Shown here: piece by piece, positions 8,564 to 18,600 of the stretch
How the letters are laid out: the number at the start of each line of letters is the position of its first letter
Position numbering within the stretch: the first letter of the stretch is position 1
Source of the DNA: Nostoc sp. PA-18-2419
Lineage (GTDB): Bacteria; Cyanobacteriota; Cyanobacteriia; Cyanobacteriales; Nostocaceae
Assembly: GCF_005869855.1 (NCBI RefSeq)
Contig: NZ_SZNH01000044.1
Location: 1-43,433 of the forward strand
Direction: 5' to 3'
Length of the DNA: 43,433 bases
The notes under the pieces: model-generated
What the model saw: only the letters and a program-made list of their open reading frames with translations
What the model was told of the DNA's origin: nothing
Databases searched by the model: none
Program-made: the position numbers and the translations under genes

Positions 8564-8922
8564 TTAGTAAACCTCAACAATCTAAATTAGTCAAAATTTA
8601 TCGTGATTGGAAGTGCTGAGTTAGGAGTTATTATTCTCCCTCTACCCTTCTATTGCCTCATCTGCTCCACCCCCATTCCTAATCATAATAAGATAACTAC
8701 TATAGCAGAGCGGAAATAAACCAACCATTTTAAATGTCTCAAATCCTTCCTTATGAATTAAAAATTACGCCTTGCAATACTAGCAATTTACGTTAATAAT
8801 TTAAGAGTCGATAATCAAAATCAAACTGAAAATTGAAAAAAAATATACTATAATTTATTTTTTTGTAGAATATTAAGATTGAATATCAAGGTTTACTGAA
8901 TTATCGATTCGGAATTGTTACA
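8564..8922. other. Long spacer between devB and devC
   Basis: 359 bases with no gene. It includes a pyrimidine-rich tract (about 8630-8690) of the dispersed purine/pyrimidine repeat type and very AT-rich sequence near 8820-8880, such as AATATACTATAATTTATT. DevBCA genes are usually tightly spaced, so this gap is unusual and could host a second promoter or a processed leader. Confidence 0.5.
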
Positions 8923-10125
8923 TTAAATATAAATCATTACCTCTACTTGTAAGTCCGTAAAGCCAGCGACTTGGCGATTATCTGCTGGGTTATCAATACG
9001 AATTTTAACATCAACTATTTTATTGTCTGTATCTGCTTGAATAGTGTTATTAAAAATATTTTGTTTGCCAATTTGTAAACCAATATCTGTAACTTTTCCT
9101 CGTAATTTTCCGGGGAAAACATCGCTAGTAATAGTGGCTGACTGACCTAGACGCACTTTTTGAATATCAGTTTCATAAATTTCTGCAACAACATACATCT
9201 GTTGTGTACGACCTAAATCAGCTATTCCTGTAGTGCCGATAATTTCTCCCGGCCAACTATTAATTTTCATGATTTGACCAGTTATGGGCGATCGCACTGT
9301 ACTTAAATCGAATTCTGCCTGAGCCTGTTTAACTGAGGCGATCGCGCTGTCAACATCAGCTTGTGCTGCTGCTATATCGGTGGGACGAACCTCGGCAATA
9401 CTCTTGAGTCTGGCTTTGCCTTCGGTTAACTGCTTTTGCAGAGTTTCGATAGTCCGCTTGAGAGAAGCTTTAGCTTCATTGATCTGTTGATTAACAGTAT
9501 CAACTCGCAAACGTTTAGTATCTGCGTCGGAAGCGGAAATTGCACCGTCTTTATATAACTGCTGATATCGCTGATTTTCGCTCTCAGCATTACGCCATTC
9601 TGCCTGTAAGCGAGCGATCGTTGCTTGTTGTGCAGAAGTTTCACCCTCCAACTCAGCTTTTAAGCGGGCAATGGTTGCTTGTTGTGCAGAGATATCTCCG
9701 GCTTTTGCTCCGGCTTTTACCTGGTTGAGACTAGCTTGAGCAACTAAGACTTGTTGTTGGGCTTTTTCTAGGGCTGCGAGACGGGAATAGTAAGTGTCAA
9801 GAATTGCAACTACTTGCCCTTGTCGCACCATGTCTCCTTTATTCACCAAGAGTTTTGTAACTCGAACACCCGCTTGGGAGTCAGGAGCTGACAGACGAAT
9901 AACTTCTCCTTGAGGTTCTAAACGTCCCAAAGCAGAAACAGCAGTTATTCTCGGAGAACTATTTGGAGTAGCCACAGGCTCGACTTTAGAAGACAAGTGA
10001 AATTGTGAAAAGGTGTAAAGTGATGCACCGGTAGCTACAGCCATAGTAGTTGCCAACATGACTGACGACCAACTTACAGGTTTGATAAATGGTTTTATAA
10101 ATGACTGTTTTTGTTTTGGTATCAT
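8923..10125 (-). CDS. devB: DevB-type membrane-fusion (HlyD-like) adaptor
   Basis: 400 residues. An N-terminal membrane anchor (about 20-42) precedes a lipoyl half-motif around LGRLEPQGEVIRLSAP, a long coiled-coil hairpin (about 115-265) with internal repeats of AQQATIARL, the second lipoyl half (VRSPITGQIMKI), and a beta-barrel. It bridges the DevCA inner-membrane pump to an outer-membrane TolC. It is the first gene of the devB-devC-devA order. The cargo may be a lipid, by analogy to heterocyst glycolipid export, and the large lipid synthase cluster begins 2.5 kb away on the other strand. Confidence 0.88.
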   Translation of the reverse strand: MIPKQKQSFIKPFIKPVSWSSVMLATTMAVATGASLYTFSQFHLSSKVEPVATPNSSPRITAVSALGRLEPQGEVIRLSAPDSQAGVRVTKLLVNKGDMVRQGQVVAILDTYYSRLAALEKAQQQVLVAQASLNQVKAGAKAGDISAQQATIARLKAELEGETSAQQATIARLQAEWRNAESENQRYQQLYKDGAISASDADTKRLRVDTVNQQINEAKASLKRTIETLQKQLTEGKARLKSIAEVRPTDIAAAQADVDSAIASVKQAQAEFDLSTVRSPITGQIMKINSWPGEIIGTTGIADLGRTQQMYVVAEIYETDIQKVRLGQSATITSDVFPGKLRGKVTDIGLQIGKQNIFNNTIQADTDNKIVDVKIRIDNPADNRQVAGFTDLQVEVMIYI

Positions 10126-10389
10126 AATTATCTTTTAAAGTTCCCGAATAAGGTAAAAGAATTCAGAATTCAGAATTTAGAATCCAGAATTCTTATTTTT
10201 TTACTTTTATGCGTGGTAAAAATTCAGAATCCAGAATCAGTGAATCTATCAGACTTAGATAGCCTAAGTTGATAATTTTTAGAAAACCAAGTAGTTGTAC
10301 CACCCTTGATTTTCCAGCCATCTGACCTTTGACTTAACTCCTAAATTCTGAGTCCTGAATTCTGACTATGGATTTAGCTAGGGCTATTT
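10126..10389. repeat. Intergenic CAGAATT-type short tandem repeats
   Basis: The words TTCAGAAT and CCAGAAT are repeated in tandem at about 10160-10192, again near 10210-10230, and in inverted form (CTGAATTCTGA) near 10350-10370. This resembles the short tandemly repeated sequences common between genes of Nostocales. It lies between devB and the small regulator-like gene upstream of it. Confidence 0.5.
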
Positions 10390-10713
10390 TTATTTATTTA
10401 GCACTGCCTCTTTTTTACTTTTAATGATCGCTAAGTATTCATTGCGAGTTCCATCTATCCGATAGTGATCACAAATTTGGCAGAGTTTCAAGATATCCAA
10501 TCTGCTGAATACTTTTTGATGCTCAATTCCATTGTCATTTCTCCACCGCCAGAAAGTTGTTCTGTCGATGCGGCGATTGCTTTCAGGCCATCTTCGTCGG
10601 GATAAAAAATCTACCAGTTCTTCTTCATAAAACGAGTAGCCTTTTGGTAACTTTAGGAGTTCTTCTCTTAACTCAGTTAGCGGTATGAGTGGATCTAGCT
10701 CAGATAGTCTCAT
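10390..10713 (-). CDS. Small putative DNA-binding protein
   Basis: 107 residues, no family recognised with certainty. The middle part, RRIDRTTFWRWRND and then VFSRLDILKLCQICDHY, looks like a helix-turn-helix of MerR or phage-regulator style, with a basic first helix and a following helical segment. The N-terminal half is acidic and leucine-rich. It is encoded upstream of devB on the same strand with a 264-base gap, so a role in controlling the exporter is possible but unproven. Confidence 0.6.
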   Translation of the reverse strand: MRLSELDPLIPLTELREELLKLPKGYSFYEEELVDFLSRRRWPESNRRIDRTTFWRWRNDNGIEHQKVFSRLDILKLCQICDHYRIDGTRNEYLAIIKSKKEAVLNK

Positions 10714-11501
10714 GCCAGCAAGCCCTTATATTTTAATGACAGTTCAATTATGCAGAAAGCTTCGTACAACACGGGTCATTGCATAAATTGCATTGTAATA
10801 CTGTACAGTTAGGAATCTATGGAACGAGCGAGTAATCAGAGCAATTTATATTTTAATTCTTCCTACTTCTATATCTTTCCACTTTCGTTAACAAACAGTA
10901 TTGAATTTCACTATTTAATTACATAAGATAAACTGACTGATACTCAATTGCAATCCATATGCAACATTTTGCTTAATAAATTACTAACAAAATGTTGCAT
11001 AAAATTAAGTAAAGTAGTTGTAAAGAACGATAAAAATTGAACATTTTTCTGTCTTCGCTCTTACTCAGCATTTTCAAATATGTATTTAGTTTGTGATGAC
11101 TTTGTTGTTTATTAGGATTTGTCATTCTTTAGATATAGTTGCTAGTGGCTAATTTTACTTGGTGAATAAATCATTGTTTTTCTACAAAAGTTTAGTTAAT
11201 AAATTAACTGATTGATTAAGACATAAAAAATTTTCAAATAAATCAACTTTTGGATAGATGTACAAGCTATACTACTTATAAAGTATTCTCAAAAATGAAT
11301 ATTGCAACTTGTTTTATTTCAGAATTCAGAGGTACGTAGCTTTTTTAAGTATCAGATTTTATTAGATACAGTTTAAGATTATGACAAATTTTGTTACTAA
11401 ATACAGAAGATTCATAAAAATGAAAGCTTTTACTTGCTAATTTGTTATTGAACAGTAAAGAGCTTGATAACTGATAAATATTGACTGTTAAACTTAGATA
11501 A
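10714..11501. other. AT-rich intergenic region
   Basis: 788 bases without a gene I can support. The sequence ATGCAACATTTTGC (about 10960) is followed by an inverted partner, AATGTTGCAT, near 10988-11000; this could form a hairpin. The region separates the leftward exporter genes from the rightward cluster and should contain divergent promoters. Confidence 0.5.
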
Positions 11502-11900
11502 ATGCAATTTTTATGCAATTTCGGTAATGTATTTTTGCGATATGAGATACTAATTGAAAAGAGTTTTAATAGTTATGTGAGTGAAAGCGATCGCCCCAAA
11601 AAGACCCTGAACAAAATGAAACTACAGCGATTCATGCTCTCATTGCCAAGCTTTGATAACCAGCGACTGATTTTTCATGCAGCTCGCCAAACCCTTCGCA
11701 AAGCTGAGATGGCACGCGTTGCAGTGCGTGAATGGCTCAATCAACATGATTGTGAGCTAGAAGAGTGGAAAAGTAAAACAGCTTCTGAGCTGGGAATTAG
11801 TATTAGTAGACTTGAGCAAAAGCTATTAGCATCTGCTCAACATCAGGCGATAACAGCTAAAGGAGATGATGATGTTAATTCAGAAGAAAATTCTGTATAA
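11502..11900 (+). CDS. Small hypothetical protein
   Basis: Up to 132 residues, not recognised. The C-terminal ~95 residues, from an internal ATG at 11616 (MKLQRFMLSLPSF), look like a compact helical protein with many charged residues. The first 38 residues from the ATG at 11502 look poorly coding, so 11616 may be the true start; neither has a clear ribosome binding site. It precedes the PKS gene by 737 bases on the same strand. No role can be assigned. Confidence 0.45.
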   Translation: MQFLCNFGNVFLRYEILIEKSFNSYVSESDRPKKTLNKMKLQRFMLSLPSFDNQRLIFHAARQTLRKAEMARVAVREWLNQHDCELEEWKSKTASELGISISRLEQKLLASAQHQAITAKGDDDVNSEENSV

Positions 11901-12637
11901 GTTCGGATGTTATTTATAATTAATTTACACATCTTGAATAGTAGATTTAAAACAAAACATACAGTTTTGTTAATTTAAAGTTACTTAAAACACTATGCTC
12001 TCCAAATATTTCATTTAGCAACGATTATCTGATTTCATCTAAGTTGCATATCAATTGTCATGCAGTAATCATCAGTCTAATATTAACTGTAAGCGACAAT
12101 TTAATCCGAATCCTGACTCAGAGAATTTGACCTATATCTGATTAACGATTTATATAGCATCGTTGAGGGCAAGCTAATGTACTTAAATATTGCACTATTT
12201 TCGGTAACAATCCCTATTATTCTGAAGTTTGCCAGTCAAAATGTACAAGAACTCACAAAGGTTGCTCTACACTCAATTCAGTAATTGATACTTCGTATAC
12301 TCTACCCGCATAAATGCTGGAACTCAAGGTAAATCAATGGTAAGCTAAAAACTCGCTTCTCAAACTACTTTGACAATTTCTAATCAATAAAGCGAGTAAA
12401 CAAAATTTTGCCAGCAGTTTTAGCTTCTAATTACTTTTTACCTGAGAATAACTTTAGATGAATTATCTGTCATTTGTTAGTTAACAATGACTCATAACTA
12501 ATAGACCTGTTGATAAATAATTTTTTATTTCCCGCACTGGCACCCTATGAGCGACTGCCGCGCAAAGAAGAAGGACTTTTACAAGAGGTCTAACGACCAA
12601 TGAATAATGACTAATAACTAATAGTGAAGATAAAGTC
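11901..12637. other. Leader region of the lipid synthase cluster
   Basis: 737 bases without a supported gene. Two near-identical 19-base repeats (AATGACTCATAACTAATAG at 12486 and AATGACTAATAACTAATAG at 12606) flank a 100-base segment; they belong to the dispersed AATGACTAA type common in Nostocales. The promoter of the PKS gene must lie here, but I cannot single out a convincing -35/-10 pair. Confidence 0.5.
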
Positions 12638-15600
12638 ATGGCTGCTTCTAGGATTGAAGCTGTTTTGGCACAGTTGCAAGAGGAAGTGAGCAATTGTGAA
12701 CAAGCTGTACTCAAGCTTATACAGAGGAAAAAGGTTATGGTTGAGAATACACCACTAGATAACAAAATAAATACACAGCGCCAACAAATCAATATCGCCA
12801 TTATTGGTATGGCTTCTATATTCCCGCAATCAAAAAATTTACAGGAATACTGGGAAAAAATTATTCATAAAGTTGATTGTATTACTGATGTTCCCCCTTC
12901 ACGCTGGAACACAGAAGATTACTACGATCCTAATCCCAGAGCAGCTGATAAAACTTATTGTAAAAGAGGTGGATTTATCCCAGATGTGAATTTTAACCCA
13001 ATGGAATTTGGGTTACCACCTAATATTTTAGAAGTTACAGACATTTCGCAATTGCTAGGTTTGCTTGTTGCTAAAGCAGCGATGGAAGATGCAGGTTACG
13101 GAGAATCTCGAGAGTTTAATCGCGATCGCATTGGTGTAATCTTAGGTGTAGCACTAGGAAGACAGTTGGGTGTGCCACTAACTGCGAGAATGCAGTATCC
13201 GATTTGGGAGAAAGCCCTCAAAAGCAGTGGTTTATCAGACGAGGATGCACAAAAAATCATCGAGAAAATCAAAAGTGCATACGTGCAGTGGGAGGAAAAT
13301 GCCTTCCCGGGTATGCTAGCAAACGTTGTTTCTGGACGCATTGCTAACCGTCTAGATTTGGGGGGGACTAACTGTGTTGTAGATGCCGCCTGTGCTAGTT
13401 CTTTGGGTGCCTTAAAAATGGCGATTAGTGAGCTAGTTGAACATCGCGCCGACATGATGCTGACTGGCGGAGTTGACACCGATAACTCAATTTTGGCGTA
13501 TATGTGTTTCAGCAAAACTCCTGCTGTTTCCCCAAGCCAAAATGTCAAACCTTTCGATGTAGAATCCGATGGCATGATGCTCGGTGAAGGCGTCGGCATG
13601 TTACTACTCAAGCGCCTTGAGGATGCCGAGCGAGATGGCGATCGCATCTATGCAACGATCAAAGGCATTGGTACTTCTAGCGATGGTCGTTATAAAAGTA
13701 TCTATGCACCGCGTCCAGAAGGTCAAGTCAGAGCATTACGTCGTGCTTACGAAGATGCGGGATTTGCTCCTGCGAGTGTTGGTTTGATTGAAGCACACGG
13801 CACAGGTACTATGGCTGGAGATCCAGCCGAATTTACATCAATCAAAGAAGTTTTTGGGGAAAACAATCCCAAAAAACAATATATTGCTCTGGGAACTGTC
13901 AAATCACAAATTGGACATACAAAAGCGGCTGCGGGTGCGGCGAGTCTGATCAAAACAGCTTTAGCATTGCACCACAAAGTATTACCACCCACGATTAATA
14001 TCACCAAACCCCATCCTAAATTAGATATTGAGAATTCTCCATTTTATTTAAATACCGAAACCAGACCTTGGATTAGCAGCGATGAGCAACCAAGACGCGC
14101 TGGGGTGAGTTCTTTTGGCTTTGGTGGCACAAATTATCACGTCGTTTTAGAAGAATACAAAACCCAACACAATCTCCCTTATCGTTTACATAAACCGGCT
14201 CAATCAGTGTTGCTATTTGCTTCTACACCTGAAGAATTGTTGTCCCGTTGTCAACAAATCAAACATCAATTGCAATCCGATACCGGAGAGCAGCATTATA
14301 CAGAATTAATTTCCACCTCTCAATCTTTAGAAATTCCGCTCACAAATGCCAGACTTGGATTTGTTAGTGATTCTCTTACCCAGGCTTGCGATTTATTGCA
14401 AACAAGTATTGATTTGCTGAAAAACAAACTGCAAGCAGAATCTTGGGAACATCCCCAAGGAATTTACTACCGCAAAACTGGCATAGTTACAGAAGGGAAA
14501 GTAGTTGCCCTATTTTCTGGACAAGGCTCACAATATTTAGATATGGGTCGGGAACTGGCGATTAACTTCCCTTCCTTGGGGCAGACTTATACTCAAATTG
14601 ATCGCCTTTTGGGTGAAGATGGTTTGCAGCCGGTTTCAGAGGTTGTTTTCCCCGAACCTGTGTTCGATTTAGATCGAAAGACTGCTCAGATGAAAGTGTT
14701 GCAGCAAACAGAATATGCACAGCCTGCAATTGGGGCTTTTAGTGCTGGTTTGTACAAGATATTGCAACAAGCTAGGTTTAAGCCGAATTTTGTTGCTGGA
14801 CACAGCTTTGGAGAACTTACCGCTTTATGGGCTGCGGGGGTTTTGAGCGAGGAAGATTACTTTTTCCTGGTGAAAGCTAGAGGTCAAGCGATGGCTACAC
14901 CAACAGATCCCCAGTTTGATGCTGGAGCTATGTTAGCAGTCAAAGGGGATGTGACTCAGGTTAGAGAACTAATTGCGAGTTTTCCCCAAATCAGCATTGC
15001 TAACTTGAATTCTCATCATCAAATAGTGTTAGCAGGAGCGAAAGCTGAAATTGCTAATGTGCATGAAGCTTTGAAAACTCAAGGATTCTCTACAGTTTTG
15101 TTGGGAGTTTCAGCAGCTTTCCACACTTCATTAGTAGCTCATGCACAGCAACCCTTTGCTAAAGCAATTGAGAAAGTTACTTTCAACGAACCACAAATTC
15201 CGGTTTACAGTAATGTGACCGGCAAACGTTACCCAAATCAAGCCCAAGTTATTCAAAAAGTCCTCAAAGAACACCTGATTTCTCAAGTATTGTTTCAACA
15301 AGAAATTGAAAATATTTATGCTCAAGGCGGTTACTGCTTTGTTGAATTTGGGCCGCGAAGCGTTCTCACCAACTTAGTCAAAGATATTCTAGGCGATCGC
15401 GCTCATTTAGCTGTAGCCTTAAATCCTAGTCATCTCAAAGATAGCGATCGCTCTTTGAGGGAAGCCGTTGTCCAGTTGCGCGTTGCTGGGTTACCTTTAC
15501 AAAACTTAGACCCCTATCAAGTTGAGCAGAAAATTCCAGAAGTTTCTCCAAATAAGGTTTTGAATGTCCGCTTAAATAGCACTAACTATGTGTCAGAAAA

Positions 15601-18600
15601 AACCAAGCAGTCCTTTGAAAAAGCTATGCAAAATGGACATCAAGTCAAATTTACTGTTGATAACGGCGATAAATCACCAACACCAAACTCCTCTCTACCA
15701 ACAGAAAAAGTAGCTGTTAATAATGGCAATAACTATAACTCAGTAACATACAACCCTCCCCTACCAACAGAGAAGGTAACTGCTAATGGTGGAGTGAAAT
15801 CTGTACAAAATGGGCAATCAGACCAAGTTGATATCAAGTCTTTGCAAACTAACACAGAAATTCCTCTAAATTACTTAAGAGCTATAGAGAACTTAGAATA
15901 CACCCTGATAGAATTCAATCGCCATCAACATGACATCTTGCAGGTTCACGAACAATCTTTAAACCATCAGACAGAATATACCAAAACCTTCTTCCAACTC
16001 ATGGAACAACAACATGGGTTGTGGAAAAATAGTAAATTTAACGAGTCACCAATACCAACACAGCAACTAATAGTCTCCAGTTCAGAGCGTAGCATCATAC
16101 GCTTTCACGACCATCAAGGTGAAAGCCTCCGTATCCATGAGCAATATCTGAACTATCAGCAAGAATACACTCACAACTTTTTCCAATTGCTTCAGCGACA
16201 TTATCAACTGCCGCCTAGCAATACTACTCAACAAAGTCTAATCCCGCCAGTCAATTATCAACAAAGTCCTGCGGCTCCATCATTCCCAGAAAATAACCTG
16301 GTTGTGAATAATCCATCGGTTGTTGTGCCCAGCAACGGATTTACTAGCAAATTTGAGCCAGTTTTAACTAATGGAAACGGTACAAGTAATGGCACAAATC
16401 ATCAAGCAATAGCAGTTTTGGATATTGCTCCACCACAGGAGAATCAAACTGCAACGCCAATATCTGCACCAGCAACTCTGGATATTACTTCACCAAACGA
16501 GAATCAGACTGCAACCGTAGCACCCGCAGCACCAGTAGTCATCGATGAAGCGACCCTGAGTCAAACTCTGCTTAACGTCGTTAGTGATAAAACAGGCTAC
16601 CCAACCGAGATGTTAGAACTGACGATGGATATCGAAGCAGATTTGGGGATTGATTCCATCAAACGTGTGGAAATTTTAGGAGCATTATTAGAACTATATC
16701 CCGATTTGCCCAAGCCAAACCCCGAAGAAGTGGGACAGCTAAGGACTCTGGCTCAAATAGCTGAGTACATGGCAAAAATCGCATCAGAAATCTCAGCAAG
16801 CCTTGCACCCGCAATTGCAGCAGGGAGAGATGAGGGAGTAGGGGGAGTAGGAGTAGTATCCCCCTCATCTTCAGAATTGACTAACATTTTCCTCAAAGTC
16901 GTTAGCGAGCAAACAGGCTACTCAACGACAATGTTAGATCTGTCAATGGATATCGAGACAGATTTGGGAATTGATGGCGTCAAGCTAGTGGAAATTCAAG
17001 GAGCATTGTCAGAACTATACCCCGATTTCCCCAAGCTAAATCCAGAAGCATTATCTCAAGTGCATACCCTTGGACAACTTCTTGGATATATACAAGAAGG
17101 ACTAAGGACTCAAGAAGATGAGGGAAATCGAGAGATGAGGAGATGGGGAGATGAGGAGAGAATTTCTCCCGACCACTCCACCACCCCACCACCCCACACT
17201 TCTAATACCCAACCCCGAATTTTTCGCACTCCCATCAGACTGAAATATCTTCCCCAACCTGATGTTTTAGATTTCACCTTACCGGATGAGCATATCGCTT
17301 TGCTTACCGATGATGGTTCTCAGACAACGGCGAAACTTGCCCAGACTTTGTACAAGCGTGGTTGGAAAATTGTTGTCTTAACTTTTCCCCAAAATGTGAT
17401 TGCTCAACAATCGTCTTTACCTGAAGAGATTACGCGCGTGGTGCTTGCAGATATGAGCGAGGAGCATTTGCAAGAACAGTTGGCAGCGATCGCTATTAAC
17501 TATGGTAAAGTCGCCGCGTTTATCCATCTCAATCCCTCAAGTCACGATGATAGCAGCAATGATGTCCGCTATCTCGAATCAGAAAAAGCTATTCTTCGCC
17601 ATGTCTTTCTGATTGCCAAATATCTCAAAGAACCACTCAATCAAGCAGCGACTCAAGGGCGTAGTTGTTTTGTAACAGTAGCTCGTCTTGATGGCGAATT
17701 CGGACTAGGACGAAATACCAACTTCGGTGCAATTGGCGCTGGATTATTTGGACTGACCAAAACTTTGAACCAGGAATGGGAAAATGTATTTTGTCGAGCG
17801 ATCGACCTTAGTCCCGATCTAGATCCTCATACATCAGCACAGCATATCCTCGGCGAACTTCACGACCCCAATCTACTAGTCGTTGAAGCGGGATATACCT
17901 TACAAGGACGAGCAACCCTAGTCTGCGAACAGCCAGAAGAAGCAGAACAGCACAGGAGCAGGGGAGCAGAGGAGAAGTTGTACCAGTCCTTCCCAATCCT
18001 CAATGCCCAATCGCAAGTTTTTCTCGTCAGCGGTGGTGGCAAAGGGATAACGGCTCAGTGCGCCGTCGAGCTAGCGCAGCGTTATCAATGCAAATTTATT
18101 CTTTTAGGTCGTTCCGCTCCCGACCGCGAACCTGTGTGGGCTGAAGGCTACTTGAGTGAAGCAGATTTGAAAAAGCGGATTATGGAGGATTTCCTTGCTA
18201 AAGGTGACAAGCCGACACCTGCAATGGTGCAGAAAAAGTTTAACGCTATTTCATCAAGTCGGGAAATTGCCGCAACCTTACTAGCTATCGAACAGGCAGG
18301 TGGACAAGCTGAATATTTGAGCGTTGATGTGACTGATAGATTCGCTGTTTCTGAACAAGTTGCTGGTGTGGTTGAGCGTTTTGGTGCGATAACAGGAATT
18401 ATTCATGGGGCTGGTAACCTAGCTGATAAGCGGATTGAGAAAAAATCAGTTCAAGATTTTGAAACAGTATACGCTGCCAAAGTTAAAGGTTTAGAAAACC
18501 TATTACGGTGCGTATCCCCCGATCAATTGAATTATTTAGTCCTGTTTTCTTCTGTAGCTGGTTTCTATGGAAATGTCGGACAATCTGATTATGCGATCGC

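Noticed and set aside
10126..10389. Possible CRISPR array from the CAGAATT repeats
   Set aside because: Units are 7-8 bases with no spacers of constant length; this is a short tandem repeat, not a CRISPR array.
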